A stretch of DNA of 64,000 nt from Cantharellus purpuraceus (lineage: Eukaryota > Basidiomycota > Agaricomycetes > Cantharellales > Hydnaceae): the NCBI GenBank assembly GCA_025174535.1, contig JALBUN010000004.1, positions 620,001 through 684,000 on the forward strand, read 5' to 3'. Numbering within the stretch: position 1 is the first letter of the stretch; the number at the start of each line of letters is the position of its first letter. This document shows positions 11,853 through 22,838 of the stretch, piece after piece. Below the pieces are notes generated by a model. That model made no database searches. It was not told the origin of the DNA and was given only the letters and a program-made list of their open reading frames with translations. The translations under genes were made by a program, and so were the position numbers.

Positions 11853-14800
11853 GGCATGTTGGGTTTCACTATCGTGTGGCCATGATCTGTGGATATATAC
11901 TAAGTATACCTCTGGAAGGTTGATATGATGCGCGAATACTACCATGTACTCTCGGGGATCGAGCCTGGCGCCATCGCTAACTCACCAGGAAAGATAATAG
12001 CGTGTATAAATTATAGTGATGGCTCTGGACAATACAACATTTTTTCCCGTGGCCCTATAACACAAAGTCGCGAAATATTGGTCGAATGCACCCACTGTGT
12101 AAATGGTGGATACCTTATGTAACCAAAAGTTGCAATCACTTTAATGCATCAGCGTGAGAGATTGTGATTTGTCTAATCTTCTTTACCATCAGTCCACGCT
12201 GACTTCTCAAACATTCATAGAATCGCAAAATTAATTGTTATTGGAAGGGTGGAAGACGGGGGGGTAGGGCGAGTCACGAGCAACTTGGCGGGTGGCACAC
12301 CAGCACATGAATCGGGTAGTGATTGAGGCTGCAGCGCCTGTCCAAGAATTATCCCCGTCCCCGATCCATTTCCATGACTATTGAACCACCTTGGAGGTGG
12401 CTTGAATGACCAGTGGCCACGTATATCTCATGTTTGATTACTGGCTGCGCAAGTCAGCTGCTGAGGTGTCTCCTTCCAGGTGTCGGGGGTAATCACGGAC
12501 GGTGACGGTGACGGACTTCACGACAATTCAATCCCCTGAGCGACCTCTTGTAGGGAATAACTGCCGCTCGTTCGCTGCCCCAAGTTTATGTTTCGTATTC
12601 TCTGTTCTACAGATTTCTTCTTGCGATTTGTGATGACTTTGACGGGGGAGCCGGTCTGTTGACAAGTCTGGAGGTGGGGTGCCTCTTCGTAATGCCCATT
12701 TCAGCAACTCCGGCGACTAAGTCTCGCTGCATCAGTTGACTGGACTACAGTGGTCTTCTGATTACCCGGGTCGGTTGAATTGGGCAGCGGATATCCCAAT
12801 TTGTCACGACTGGAGGGTGCAAGCGCGGACCGTATGCAAGAACAATGACAGTGATTGTAGCAGATGTGATGATTCACTATCTTGGAATTTTGATCGAGTT
12901 TGTCTCTCGAGTCATTTTCGAGCTGAGCGTTGATCCTTGTTGCATCATAAAATCCACACGCTAAGACGGTTCCTTGGACACATTGCACACGCACCCTTAT
13001 GGCCTATCTCCGAACACGTCACTTCCTCGCAAAAGGATTGAGCAGAACAGACTTGTGATTGAAATACCGGAGATGTCTAATTCCGTGTTCTAAAGGTTTG
13101 ATTAATGATTCCCTGCGTACATGCATGACAAACTCGTGAGCATACGCTTACTCACATGTCAGCCCGGGGTCGAATCTTGACATCTCTCTCGAATTGGTAG
13201 TCAATTCCTTTTGGAAGCCTCATGAAGAAGCAAAGATTGTGAACTGTGTGATGAAGAACAGAGACTGCGGACTCTAGACAAGAAGGCAAGGTTGCCGATA
13301 AAGTGTTTTCCCTGAAAGTGCGACATAGCGTGTGTGGATCGATATAGAGCTTGGGCATAGACGCACAGGAACAGCGTCAGATTCCCCCACCTGCAGGTCA
13401 AGTGCCGTACGCAAAGAACATGGCACTCATCGAGTACTGTCCATCCAGCATGCAGTCAAGTCATCTTTTCTAGTATCGAGAAATTTGAAGTGTTATAGCC
13501 AGCTCACGTATGCGACAGGACAAATGACTCCTTCTATACGTAACCCCAACGTACCATATCCGTGGCATAGACCAAAAACACAATTCCTGTTCCTGTCGGA
13601 CCCGCGTCTGTCCCCGGATTAGCCCCGGAATAGGAAGTCACTATGTGTAGCTACCCAGGTACCCATGGGTCATATAACGTAAACCCTATCCCTGTCAGCC
13701 CTGTATCTGACCCTCGGTTAGGATTGTGTCATGCGGATGCCCTTGCCCTGTACAAATAGCGCATTATTGGGAATCCCAGGTAGCATCGATCGTGGTGTAC
13801 AGATGTGAAGAACTGGTTTGGGACTCTGGCCGATGTGGCTCTGCAAAAGGAGCAGTCGCGAAGAACGACGCCGCACAGGTCAATTGAGCATACGGAGTCT
13901 ACACTAGCGTAGAAAGGTCGATGGTTCTGTAATTACTCGATCGCACGCAGGGCCGTTTGTCGTGGCGATCTAGGTGCTACAAACCATCGTCCGAAACTTT
14001 CAGGCGCGGAAAGCAGGTCCCCTGTTCACTCGCCAAGGTTGTGGTCATGGCCCTTTGTTATCTCTATCCCGAAGGTCGAGAGCAATCTCATGCCAATATC
14101 TGGTGACATTCCCGTCACCGTTGCCTCCGCATATGGCACACTCGGTCACCGCAGGGACTTTTCAGTTACAGTAATTGTGACCTCGTGCACAGAGCTGCAG
14201 GCGTTTGCACTTGGCTGTAGTCCCCCGGGCATGGTCAACCATGAACTCGGAGAGAGACGCAAGGATGGCTGGAGACCAGTCAAGACTTGGAAACAGAAGA
14301 GGACTCGGTTTTCAAGTCGTTGTGGCCACGTATGCCTTTCTGCAAGCATTGCACGCCAGCCCAGCAGAGCTACAAGGACGATCGTGTGTGTTCAATAGGG
14401 TAGGTTGTTCCTCTCTCGAGTGGCGATCATCTAGAAACAGCGACGCGTTTTGCATAACGCGCTCAGCCGCCTCGGGTGAAAGGATCCAATGAAAAGAGAA
14501 TCCGGTCGGCTCCATCTCTTCCCCCCCCGGTTAGGATTGGTACCGTGTGTAGATACCCATTCGCTAAACCAACGGTGTATGGGTACCGCGACGAATAGCA
14601 TCCATCCTAGGGAAGAGATATGAAAGGACTCTTTGGGCTTCCCCTGAGAGATCCAGCTGAAGGGTACAAAGTGAGAGCGGGACTGGGTTGTGTTGAGGGT
14701 AAAGCTAGGGAATAGATGGGGTTTATATATGGCTGAGAGGTGCGCTGAGTCTGCATGGATAGCCACGGCGAAAAGAGAGGGGGGACGTGGGAGGTATTGG

Positions 14801-17800
14801 GGGTACGGTGGGGGTGGCGTGTGGGCGTCGTGTGGCGGCGGGCTATGTGGGCTATGCACTGGTGGCGGAGTCTGGGCTTGCAGGCTGATCTGTATAGGGG
14901 GGGAAGGGGTGCGCGGGAAATTGATATATCATAGCCTGGCCATGCGTGACCATCATTCCCGACGTCTCTGACACGGGCGACAGGCACGTCGTGGCGTGAG
15001 GACGCCCTCTTAGCCGATGAGTGGAGAATTTTTTCAAGTTACAGCAACAAGGGAGGTGATGGGCCATGTACAGCACGCCACAGAGTCATTCGGATGTCTG
15101 GGGAGGGGGCGGATTCGGGAGTGTGGCCAAAGAAAGCATCAGCCAGCCATTTTGGGAAGCGGACCAGGCGAGCTAAGACGAAGGTGGTGCTTTTTGCCAG
15201 CCACAGAAGTCACGTATCCAGCACAGCAAGCCGTAGTGTTATCTGGTAGCGGAGTGGATCGTTGCCAAGCCTATAGTCCTCAGCATAGCAGACCTTGTTT
15301 GCCGTTCAAGACTGTATATCTACTGTCCATGTCACCAGGGTTCAAGCTAAAGTCGGCCCAGGAGTCAATCCTACCAGTAATCAGACGAGTGTTCCATTCA
15401 CTCTTATATCCTTTTCCTCCCCATCGTACCGAACGACAGGATCCCATTCTATGACGCAATGTAGTTGAGACAAGATGAAAGATAGAATGGAGTCAGATAG
15501 CCTTATTTTTGGAGTATTTTGTAATGGTCAATAAAATTTCTGGGCCAGCAGTCCGCAGGTAAGAGCCACGGTTGTGTCTGGTTTTTTTTCTGTAATGAAA
15601 TATTGTATGCCTGTAAACACACTCTGTTAATGGATCGAGTATAAAAAAAAGATTGAAACGTCGCCTTCACTACCGGTATCACCCATTTAGTAAGCCAAAT
15701 CTGAACATCACCGCGACTATTATGACTTGGATGTAGCCCCCGCCTATGTATACATCCCTCCCCAGCCCGGGTCCCTTATGATTTTGCAATGTGCATGAAG
15801 ACTCGGAGATGGAGAAAGAGAAGTGTTGAGATCTGATAGGTATCAGTCTCAGTTGTGGTATAAAACAGCTGAGGAAAGTATACTCGCGTCTTCAGCGCCT
15901 AGCTAGACTGATAGACGCTGTGGACGTATATTTACTTGTTAGAGCGCATTCCAACAAGACATTTTAAAGATGGGGGGGTAGATGCGCATGCATGCTCGGC
16001 CGGCCTCGGGAATAACATCAGCTCGGAGATGATGAAACACGATGGTATACCTGGTTACTACCTCCTCCTTCCTACTTGCTAGGGCTAGGATGAGCGTTGT
16101 GAGCTGGTGAATCAGGGATGAAACAGGTCACTATGAGTGTGGCAAGTCAGCCATGGGGCATGAGGTCTGGAGGAACCTGCATGGTTTCGGATCTGCGTGT
16201 TTGCGATGAAGTGGCGAGCACGCACCCGATGCCTGAATGCAACGTTTGTACCCCGAGCAGGTACGCCACGGTAGCCCACTTAAGGGTCAAATAGGAGGCA
16301 ATACTAGAAATTTAAGTGTAGTCATTTGTGTACTATTTGACCAACGTTGCTTACGATGTATATTTTAGTCCGCGCGAGTGTTGAATCATCTTTGTGGTCA
16401 GCATTATTTCGATTGTACCTATTATGATACACTGTTCCGAGGGAAGAACGTTTGCGCACGCTTCGGGAACTTGAAGTGGCCCGATTGATATAGACCAGCT
16501 TATATGATTTAGGGGGCGGAAGCAGTCGGGTAGCCAGTGATGGAGTGACGGAGTGATAAAGTGATACTAACGGTGACACAGCCTGCGAGGCCGGTCGGGC
16601 ACTGCACGGTCCACTTTTGACAATGGATGAATTTGAAAATTGCCAGTAATGGCAGTGAATGTCATGCGCATGACGGATGTGCGGGACGTAAGATGATGCT
16701 GGTGTGCGCTGGGTTACTGGTGGATCCATGCTGGCAATTGGACTACCTCGCTGTTGGTGTGATGCTGATCGACGATTACTATACGAGGTCACGAGACTTG
16801 TAGTGTGTCGTACCTGCATCAGCGCGCGCCCCGAGCGGACATCAACGCCGCCGCCCGGTTGAACCGCAGCAGCACATAACACATGGTGTACAACACGGTA
16901 CGGTGATGAAGCATACCGCCGTACGGCGTCCGTTCACGCACGTACAGAGCTCAAATAGCCACCCTGAACCGACTGGAAAAAATACACGTTATGTATACAG
17001 AAAGTAATACAATGTTGCCGGCGCCGGACCTGGACGACTAGGATACGAACCGACAATGTCGCCGGATAGCACGGCGGGGAAGCGGATGACCTGGCCATTC
17101 AAGCTTCAGGGATTCAATGATGGTCGATGGTCGATAGCACCTCGTTTGACGCTTGCCTGGATAGTGCTGGCCAGCCGCCGTCCCAATATGCGTTAGGTGT
17201 CACTCCGTTTCGGTCTGGGCGCGCGTCTGCCAGGGCGATATGGTGCATCCCCCACCTGCGCAGGATCGTGTCCCGATGCAGCACATTCCCGCCTAGTATG
17301 GCACACCAAGTGCGCCCGCCGGCCGCCCGGGGCAATAAGCTAAGCGCTTCTTAATTATACAGCGGCACCTTGGTGGAGGTGCCTTGTGGCGCCTTCGCTT
17401 TCCGAGATGCGGTGGAACATGAGTACTTGAGTACTTGAGTGGGAAGTGGTTTGAATGGGCGAAATAGGTGGAGCCGAAGGACGCGTGTGGACTCGGACCG
17501 GCAAAAGCCTGCATGGCTTCGAACAAGGAAAAGGAAACTTGTATCAAAAGAACCAAGGGGAGAGAACCATGAATGGTGTTCCTTTTCGAGCATGTTGGGC
17601 AAGGTGAAAAGAAACAAAAGCAGCTGAGAGTCTCGACCTGCGGGACCCGCGTGAGATTGGTGAGATTTGATAGGCAGTTGCGTTGAAAAAGCAGTGTACG
17701 TGCGTCAACTGACGCAAAATATCCATGAGCCTGAGTTCCGCCCGCGCTGCTTCGAACGATACGCTAGCTGTCATACCGTACGGGGTTTGGGCGAGAAGGA

Positions 17801-18109
17801 GGACAGGCCTCAAGGCGTCGCAGAAGATGTCGAGCACGTCATGAGGAGGCACAACTTTAGCGGGTTTCAATGTCATTTTGCGGAAAAATATGCAAGAAAA
17901 CGCTGACAACAACGAATTCGAAATTTGACACTGAAACCGTGACGCGTGTTGTTTTGTCCCACTGATTTGGTTCTCCGATGTGGCGGTTGTAGTTCCGACA
18001 GCCTCGTTGCGGTTGAACCCCAATGTGAGACGTTTTGCCATCTCTCCCTTATATCTACACCTCTTTCCCTCCTCCCACCATCTCTCCCTCCCTCGACACG
18101 TCCCCCGAC
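11853..18109. other. 6.3-kb stretch with no supportable gene
   Basis: By far the largest gap in the window. Open frames up to 186-211 codons occur (minus strand at about 16322-16882 and 17544-18179). Their translations are repetitive or random-looking, they lack motifs, and they do not join through plausible introns. I see no tRNA box A/B pair with a matching acceptor stem and no long repeat. The last ~150 nt before 18110 are pyrimidine-rich and look like a core promoter and leader. The region may be a long regulatory region or hold non-coding transcripts. Confidence 0.5.
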
Positions 18110-19453
18110 ATGTCCTCTTCGACTGCTCCTCAGCATGTCTTCCCCCCTCACACCCCAGAGCGTGGTCGTCCTCGCACACGATACCCCTCGCATCTCAGTC
18201 ATCAGCTCGACGACGAGGGCAAGCCACGCACCCTCTTGCATCGTCGCGGCACATCCCACATGTACGAGACTCTCGAGGACCTCCTCAAGGAGGCCGGCTA
18301 CAAGGAGACCCGCATTTTCACCCCAGAAATCGAGCGACGCGATACAGAGCGGCAACGAATGAGGGACATTAGTGCTGTCGGCGGTGCCGTCGTCAAGATG
18401 TTCTCCACGTGGATGTCCAAAAAGTCTGCAGTCGACCTAGACGACGACACAAGACCCTCCTGTCCACCCTCACCACTCGCCCACCGAACACGGGCGCCAC
18501 GCTCTAATATCGCACCTCTGCACATGCAGCCCTCACAAAGCCCCTCCAACTCCTCCCTACTCACTGTGCGGCCTCCAGCCCACCTCAAAGCTACGGCTGC
18601 CCTCCAGAAACAACACCTGCTCACCCGCCAGCCTTTACGTCCCCCTGTCCCTCAGCCCCCCGCACTAGGCGTCTCCAATCCAAATTCTCGTGCCCGCCTC
18701 GCCCTCCGCCACGCCGCGTCCGCACCTCACATGGATAAACGCCGCGCCCGAACCCAGCCACGCACTTCACGGGCGTCCAAGGCTCAGGCTGCGCCCCTGC
18801 CCTCAACGTGGCTCGAGTCCCTCTCGGCCGCCCTCCTCAGTCCCCGTGGTACCCCGCCCGCTTCTCCCACTGCCTCAGGCTCCACTCGACCACCCCGAAA
18901 ACCCACCGTGCTCCCCAACCGTACGCCCACTTCCGTCGCGGTGACTATCACCAACGTCGTGTGTCGATCTGCACCGACATCTCGCTCCTCCTCGGCCGTG
19001 CGTCCGCCCTCGAAGAACAAGGCGCGTGTTGCCGTGCCGGTCCCGACACTGGCGCAGACATGTGTCTGCGAGGAGCAGGTGGCGACGGCCTGGCCGCCCC
19101 ACTCGCCGCATCGTCTTCCCAACGACGCCTCCGCTCCGTTGCTCATAGATGATGACGAGGATGACGAGCTGAATCTGACGATGATGTTGATTCCGTCGAA
19201 GCGCCAGCATAGCATTCGTAGTTTACGATCGGTGCTGCAGCAGCAACGTTCGTTTCCGTGTTCGGCGTCTGCGGTGTATGCGCGTGATGAGTTTGCGCGT
19301 GTGATGCGTCGGCGGATTGAGGAGAGTGAGTGTGAGGATGATGTGGAGGGCGAGGGCGAGGGCGAGGGACATTGGGATTCGGGCGAGTTTTTGACTGCAA
19401 AAGTCAAGCGTCGGCGGAGTAATCTACCGCGGCAGTGGAGTTGGGCCACTTGA
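18110..19453 (+). CDS. Disordered orphan protein with an ordered N-terminal motif
   Basis: Single exon, 447 aa. The start MSSSTAPQHVFPPHTPERG was chosen because it follows a pyrimidine-rich leader, and the 25 upstream in-frame residues look like untranslated leader. One segment looks structured: MYETLEDLLKEAGYKETRIF and TPEIERR (residues ~53-80), an amphipathic helix pair followed by AVVKMFSTWM. The rest is Pro/Ser/Arg-rich low complexity, with a GEGEGEG tract near the C-terminus from a short GAGGGC tandem repeat (about 19349-19367). Codons strongly prefer C or G at third positions. Regulatory or scaffold functions are possible, but I cannot assign one. It sits downstream of the 6.3-kb gene-free region. 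Confidence 0.7.
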   Translation: MSSSTAPQHVFPPHTPERGRPRTRYPSHLSHQLDDEGKPRTLLHRRGTSHMYETLEDLLKEAGYKETRIFTPEIERRDTERQRMRDISAVGGAVVKMFSTWMSKKSAVDLDDDTRPSCPPSPLAHRTRAPRSNIAPLHMQPSQSPSNSSLLTVRPPAHLKATAALQKQHLLTRQPLRPPVPQPPALGVSNPNSRARLALRHAASAPHMDKRRARTQPRTSRASKAQAAPLPSTWLESLSAALLSPRGTPPASPTASGSTRPPRKPTVLPNRTPTSVAVTITNVVCRSAPTSRSSSAVRPPSKNKARVAVPVPTLAQTCVCEEQVATAWPPHSPHRLPNDASAPLLIDDDEDDELNLTMMLIPSKRQHSIRSLRSVLQQQRSFPCSASAVYARDEFARVMRRRIEESECEDDVEGEGEGEGHWDSGEFLTAKVKRRRSNLPRQWSWAT

Positions 19454-19479
19454 GAGGACGCTAACGTCGCCTTTTCCCC

Positions 19480-19830
19480 GCCAATCCAACTCGTCATCGC
19501 TCCTTTCTCTCACTCAGAGCCTTCGCATACATGCATATCACACCTTTCATATGATTCCAGTCCTATCTTCCTCCTCGCTCGCCATCATCACTGTCATATC
19601 GTCGCGGGTCGGACTCGCATGCAATTTTCCCTTTTTTGAGCTCACGAACTTGAATGTGTCCACGTTAGTCTCGACCTTTTTCTTCTTTCTTTCGTGTAGT
19701 CATGAGCAGCTTCCACGCTCGTCTTTTAATGCCTATTCGCTGCTGCTGCACTTTGTTTTACAAACCCCTTCCCCATTTCACTGCTCCCGGCTATATTGTT
19801 CCAATATTCGCCCGGAAGCGTTGCAGACAG
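19480..19830. repeat. Diverged direct repeat, copy A (3' flank of the 18110 gene)
   Basis: This sequence matches 22220-22545 in the same orientation. Shared landmarks are TCCTTTCT, CGCATAC-TGCATAT, TCATATGATTCCAGTC / TCATGTGATTCCAGTC, GGACTCGCA, CTTC-ACG-TCGTCTTTT and CTTTGTTTTA-AAACC. Both copies lie just downstream of a plus-strand gene. Confidence 0.7.
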
Positions 19831-20412
19831 ACGTCTAGCCACGTACTGTTTTTTTTACTTTTTTCTTTAATGACGTTATATGTTTGTGTAGATGCTTTTT
19901 TTTTTGGTTCTCTCCGGTCGAGTTCCTTTGTATCCATTTCATAATGACGTTATAAATGACTCTGATGAATCTGCATGTAGCGGTAACTGGAGTCGAGAGA
20001 TGAGGGAGTGGAAAACAGGGCGATTGCAGGAAATCATGGGTAGGGATAGATGTGGCCGAACAAGGAGTGGGAACGTAGCTAACCAAGAAACAGAGATAGG
20101 GCCACACAGGCAGGCTCTTGGCGGGTATAAAGCACGTGAGGCACCTTCTGGTGCTTCTCTCCGCTCCATCTTTGCACGTTGCACTCTGATTCGCGTGCGT
20201 GTGTAAATCATGCGGGAAGAGTTCTCATTGGGCAACACGTGCAAGGGTTATTATACATGTAACAACGCACGCGCGCGCGTACAATTTTCCTCACGAATCT
20301 ATACACGAATGCTAGCTTGCGAACCTAGAAATTAGGTGTGGTTGGGGATGTTTTTAGCTGAACGAGGCACAGGTTGTTGAGGTGCCGCGCTGATGTGTGA
20401 GACAGTTTCAGT

Positions 20413-21130
20413 TGGGCGGAGACATTGGTCGGGGATCTCAAGAGGCATTGTTGTTGTTATTGCCGTGCGGCCATCATTTTTTGGTGTGTTGAATTAATGG
20501 GACGGCCGCCGTACGTACCAGGCCGTATACGTGCACGTTGTGGTGGGACCCTCGTGCTGGGTGCTGTGGAGAAAGCTGGACGCGTTGTAAGTGTGTAGAA
20601 ATAGGGTGATGCACTCTCTGTGCGTCGTTTTAATCCTCACTAAGATAGAGGTCAACGCAATATCATGCACGGGACAGATCTAGTGGGGCAGAGACGTGGT
20701 CGGGGATCTCAAGAGGCATTGTTCTGTGCGGCCATCACTGGTATGTACATTAATGGACGGCCGCCGTACGTACCAGGCCTTATACGCGCACGTTGTGGCG
20801 GAAACCTCATGTTGGGTGCCATGAAGAAAGTCGGACGCGTTGTAAGCGTACAGAAATAAGGTAATGCCTTCTCTGTCCGTCGTTTTAATTCTCACTAGGA
20901 TCAACATACAATATTATGCACGAGACAGGGGTGGAGGCAGAGTTGGGGATCGAGAGAGACATTGTTATTGTGTTGTGCGATCAGTGTTGTGCAGATGGAG
21001 AGCCGCCATACGTCCCAGGCCTTACGCGCGTTGTGATGGCGGAAACCTCATGTTGGGTACCACGGAGAAAGCTGGGCGCATTATAATAAGGCAAAGGTAA
21101 TACCCTCTTTGTCTGTCATTCTAGGATGGA
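20413..21130. repeat. Three diverged tandem repeats of about 245-270 bp
   Basis: Units begin near 20413, 20690 and 20933. Each carries the same order of landmarks: GGTCGGGGATCTCAAGAGG (third copy GTTGGGGATCGAGAGAG), a GCCGCCGTACGTACCAGGC-type block, GG-GGAAACCTCATGTTGGG, a GTAAGT/GTAAGC splice-donor-like site in copies 1 and 2, then TTTTAAT-CTCACTA. The frame reading GGNLMLGA-EKAGRVV is kept open in all three. They could be tandem copies of an exon-plus-intron unit or a decayed element. Confidence 0.7.
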
Positions 21131-21147
21131 AAAGATCAATATTGCGA

Positions 21148-22037
21148 ATGGCGTTGAAACTCACCAGAGCACGGATCGAAGATGCGTTGGGCCGCGAGGA
21201 GGGGGTGCGGGAGTCCGTGAATGTGTGCATTATCATGGTACGCGCGCCATATACAGCCATGGTGCCTCCGTCGTTTCATCGAATTGACAGGAACGCATAC
21301 TCGTAATCTATCTAGGCCTCGTTCATTGCCGGCGTGCAGGCGCAGCTGCTTTCGTTCACGTACCAGTCGGACGTCAGTGGCCTCCACATCACGGCCAACC
21401 TGTTTGCATTCGTAGGGATGACGCTCGACGTCATTGGCGCCGCCACTGGCGTTGTCTGCGTCATTTTCCTGCGCCAGTCCATCGAGCGGTCACGGTCCCT
21501 GCTCACGCACTTCAACGAGATCCGCCGGCGCGTTTACACGGGTGTAGAGAACGCCATCACTGCCCGCCATATGCCCGGGAACATTGACAAAGCTGTGGTT
21601 CAGTTGTCTGCGCTGTCGGATCTGTGTCGAGACGCCGAGTTGTTTGTTTCTTCAGATGCCTTTCAGTGGATAGGCACCTCGAGACCCGTTCACGCTCGGG
21701 CTTCATTCGCCGCCCGCCTCATTTCGAGGTCGCCAAAGGTCTACTCGTGTTCTCCATCGTTCCCCTGGTGTCGATTGCCATCGGCACGCTGTGCCTTATG
21801 GTTTCTGTGCTTTCTTTTGCAGCTATTTCGCAACTTCGCGGGGTCTGGATGACATGCTACTCTATTTCCGGGGACTTCGTCGTTTCTGCTGCTCTTTCTC
21901 AGGGTCCTGAATGCACCCGGTAAGTCTTGCATTTGCATCTCTGCGTTTTAGCTGCCAGCAGCCCTCAGCTACTCGTTGACGGTGGATTTCTGACGCTCTC
22001 CTTATATATCTCCTTCAGGTCGTCAACGCCAGGCTAG
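21148..22037 (+). CDS. Putative multi-span membrane protein, possibly truncated
   Basis: Exons 21148-21237, 21316-21623, 21674-21919 and 22019-22037, 220 aa. Introns are GT-AG, and the 50-nt third intron joins ...QLSALSDL to HLETRSRSGF in phase. Hydrophobic segments are ASFIAGVQAQLLSF, the stretch around VGMTLDVIGAATGVVCVIFL, and GLLVFSIVPLVSIAIGTLCL running into MVSVLSFAAI, so three to four spans. This type of small tetra-span-like protein seems common in mushrooms, but I know no function for it. The C-terminus is uncertain: another frame reads FLLLFLRVLNAPGRQRQ then RYRALENDLKDALLECRN to a stop at 22092, and could be the ancestral end lost through an indel near 21850. The N-terminus directly follows the triple repeat. 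Confidence 0.5.
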
Positions 22038-22219
22038 GTACAGAGCCCTTGAGAATGATCTAAAAGATGCACTGCTAGAATGCAGAAACTGATGTACGTT
22101 TCTCTGTACCATCTTTTGGTTACTGGCGTTTGCCTACCCGGTCATCAAGCTCAAAGCATCGGCGGTGTGATATACCACGACAGTGGAGTTACGCAGCTTG
22201 AGACGACGCCATCACATCC

Positions 22220-22545
22220 GCAACGCTATTTCGTTGTTGCTCCTTTCTTTTCCAGATTTCTCGCATACCTGCATATTACATGTTTCATGTGATTCCAGTC
22301 TTATCTCGCTTGCTCGCCCACCACCATACCGTCTCGGGTGGACTCGCACGCCGTTTGTTTTTGAACTCGCGAACGTTTTTCCTTTAATACGTCCACTCTG
22401 GCCTATACTCTCTCTTTTTTTTTTTTTCGTGTATAAATTCCTGATCGGCCTTCACGTTCGTCTTTTGATACCTGCTTACTGCTACTTTGTTTTATAAACC
22501 TCCTAAATTTCTATCCCCGCCCATTCTATTCGCCCCGCAGGCTCG
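22220..22545. repeat. Diverged direct repeat, copy B (3' flank of the 21148 gene)
   Basis: Partner of 19480-19830, about 2.74 kb away, same orientation. It contains a poly-T tract (about 22420-22432) where copy A has a shorter pyrimidine run. Confidence 0.7.
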
Positions 22546-22838
22546 TCTCTTGGTAGAGTTCTGTGTATTCATCTTGCAACGACTCTTAAACAACTGATAG
22601 AGAGTGGCATTTATCAGGATCGACGCACTGCAGCTAGCGACATGTTAGAGTAAAGAAAACAATGTGATTGCGACTCTAGATAAGGATACATGATGATGTG
22701 TGGGTGTGTGGGTAACGTATGCGCTGACAGATAAATAAAGAGAGCGGAAACGTAAGGAAACGTAGCCTTGTAAAAAAAATAGTAGAAAATCCAAGGAGAA
22801 ACTGACAACATCGGCTACAGCGCACAGGCGGTGACGGG

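Noticed and set aside
11369..11869. 166-codon frame antisense to the orphan gene at 9932
   Set aside because: Lies wholly inside exon 8 of a phase-consistent eight-exon gene; a shadow.
15240..15320. tRNA-like A box (TAGCGGAGTGG) and B box (GTTCAAGAC) spacing
   Set aside because: The ends do not pair into an acceptor stem and no anticodon arm folds; judged accidental.
16322..16882. 186-codon minus-strand open frame
   Set aside because: Low-complexity, His/Ser/Arg-rich translation with no motif, no splice partners and no promoter signal; consistent with a chance frame in GC-balanced DNA.
17544..18179. 211-codon minus-strand open frame overlapping the 18110 gene start
   Set aside because: Overlaps the leader and start of the better-supported plus-strand gene and has no recognisable domain.
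18784..19497. 237-codon frame antisense to the 18110 gene
   Set aside because: Shadow frame created by the biased third-position GC of the plus-strand gene.
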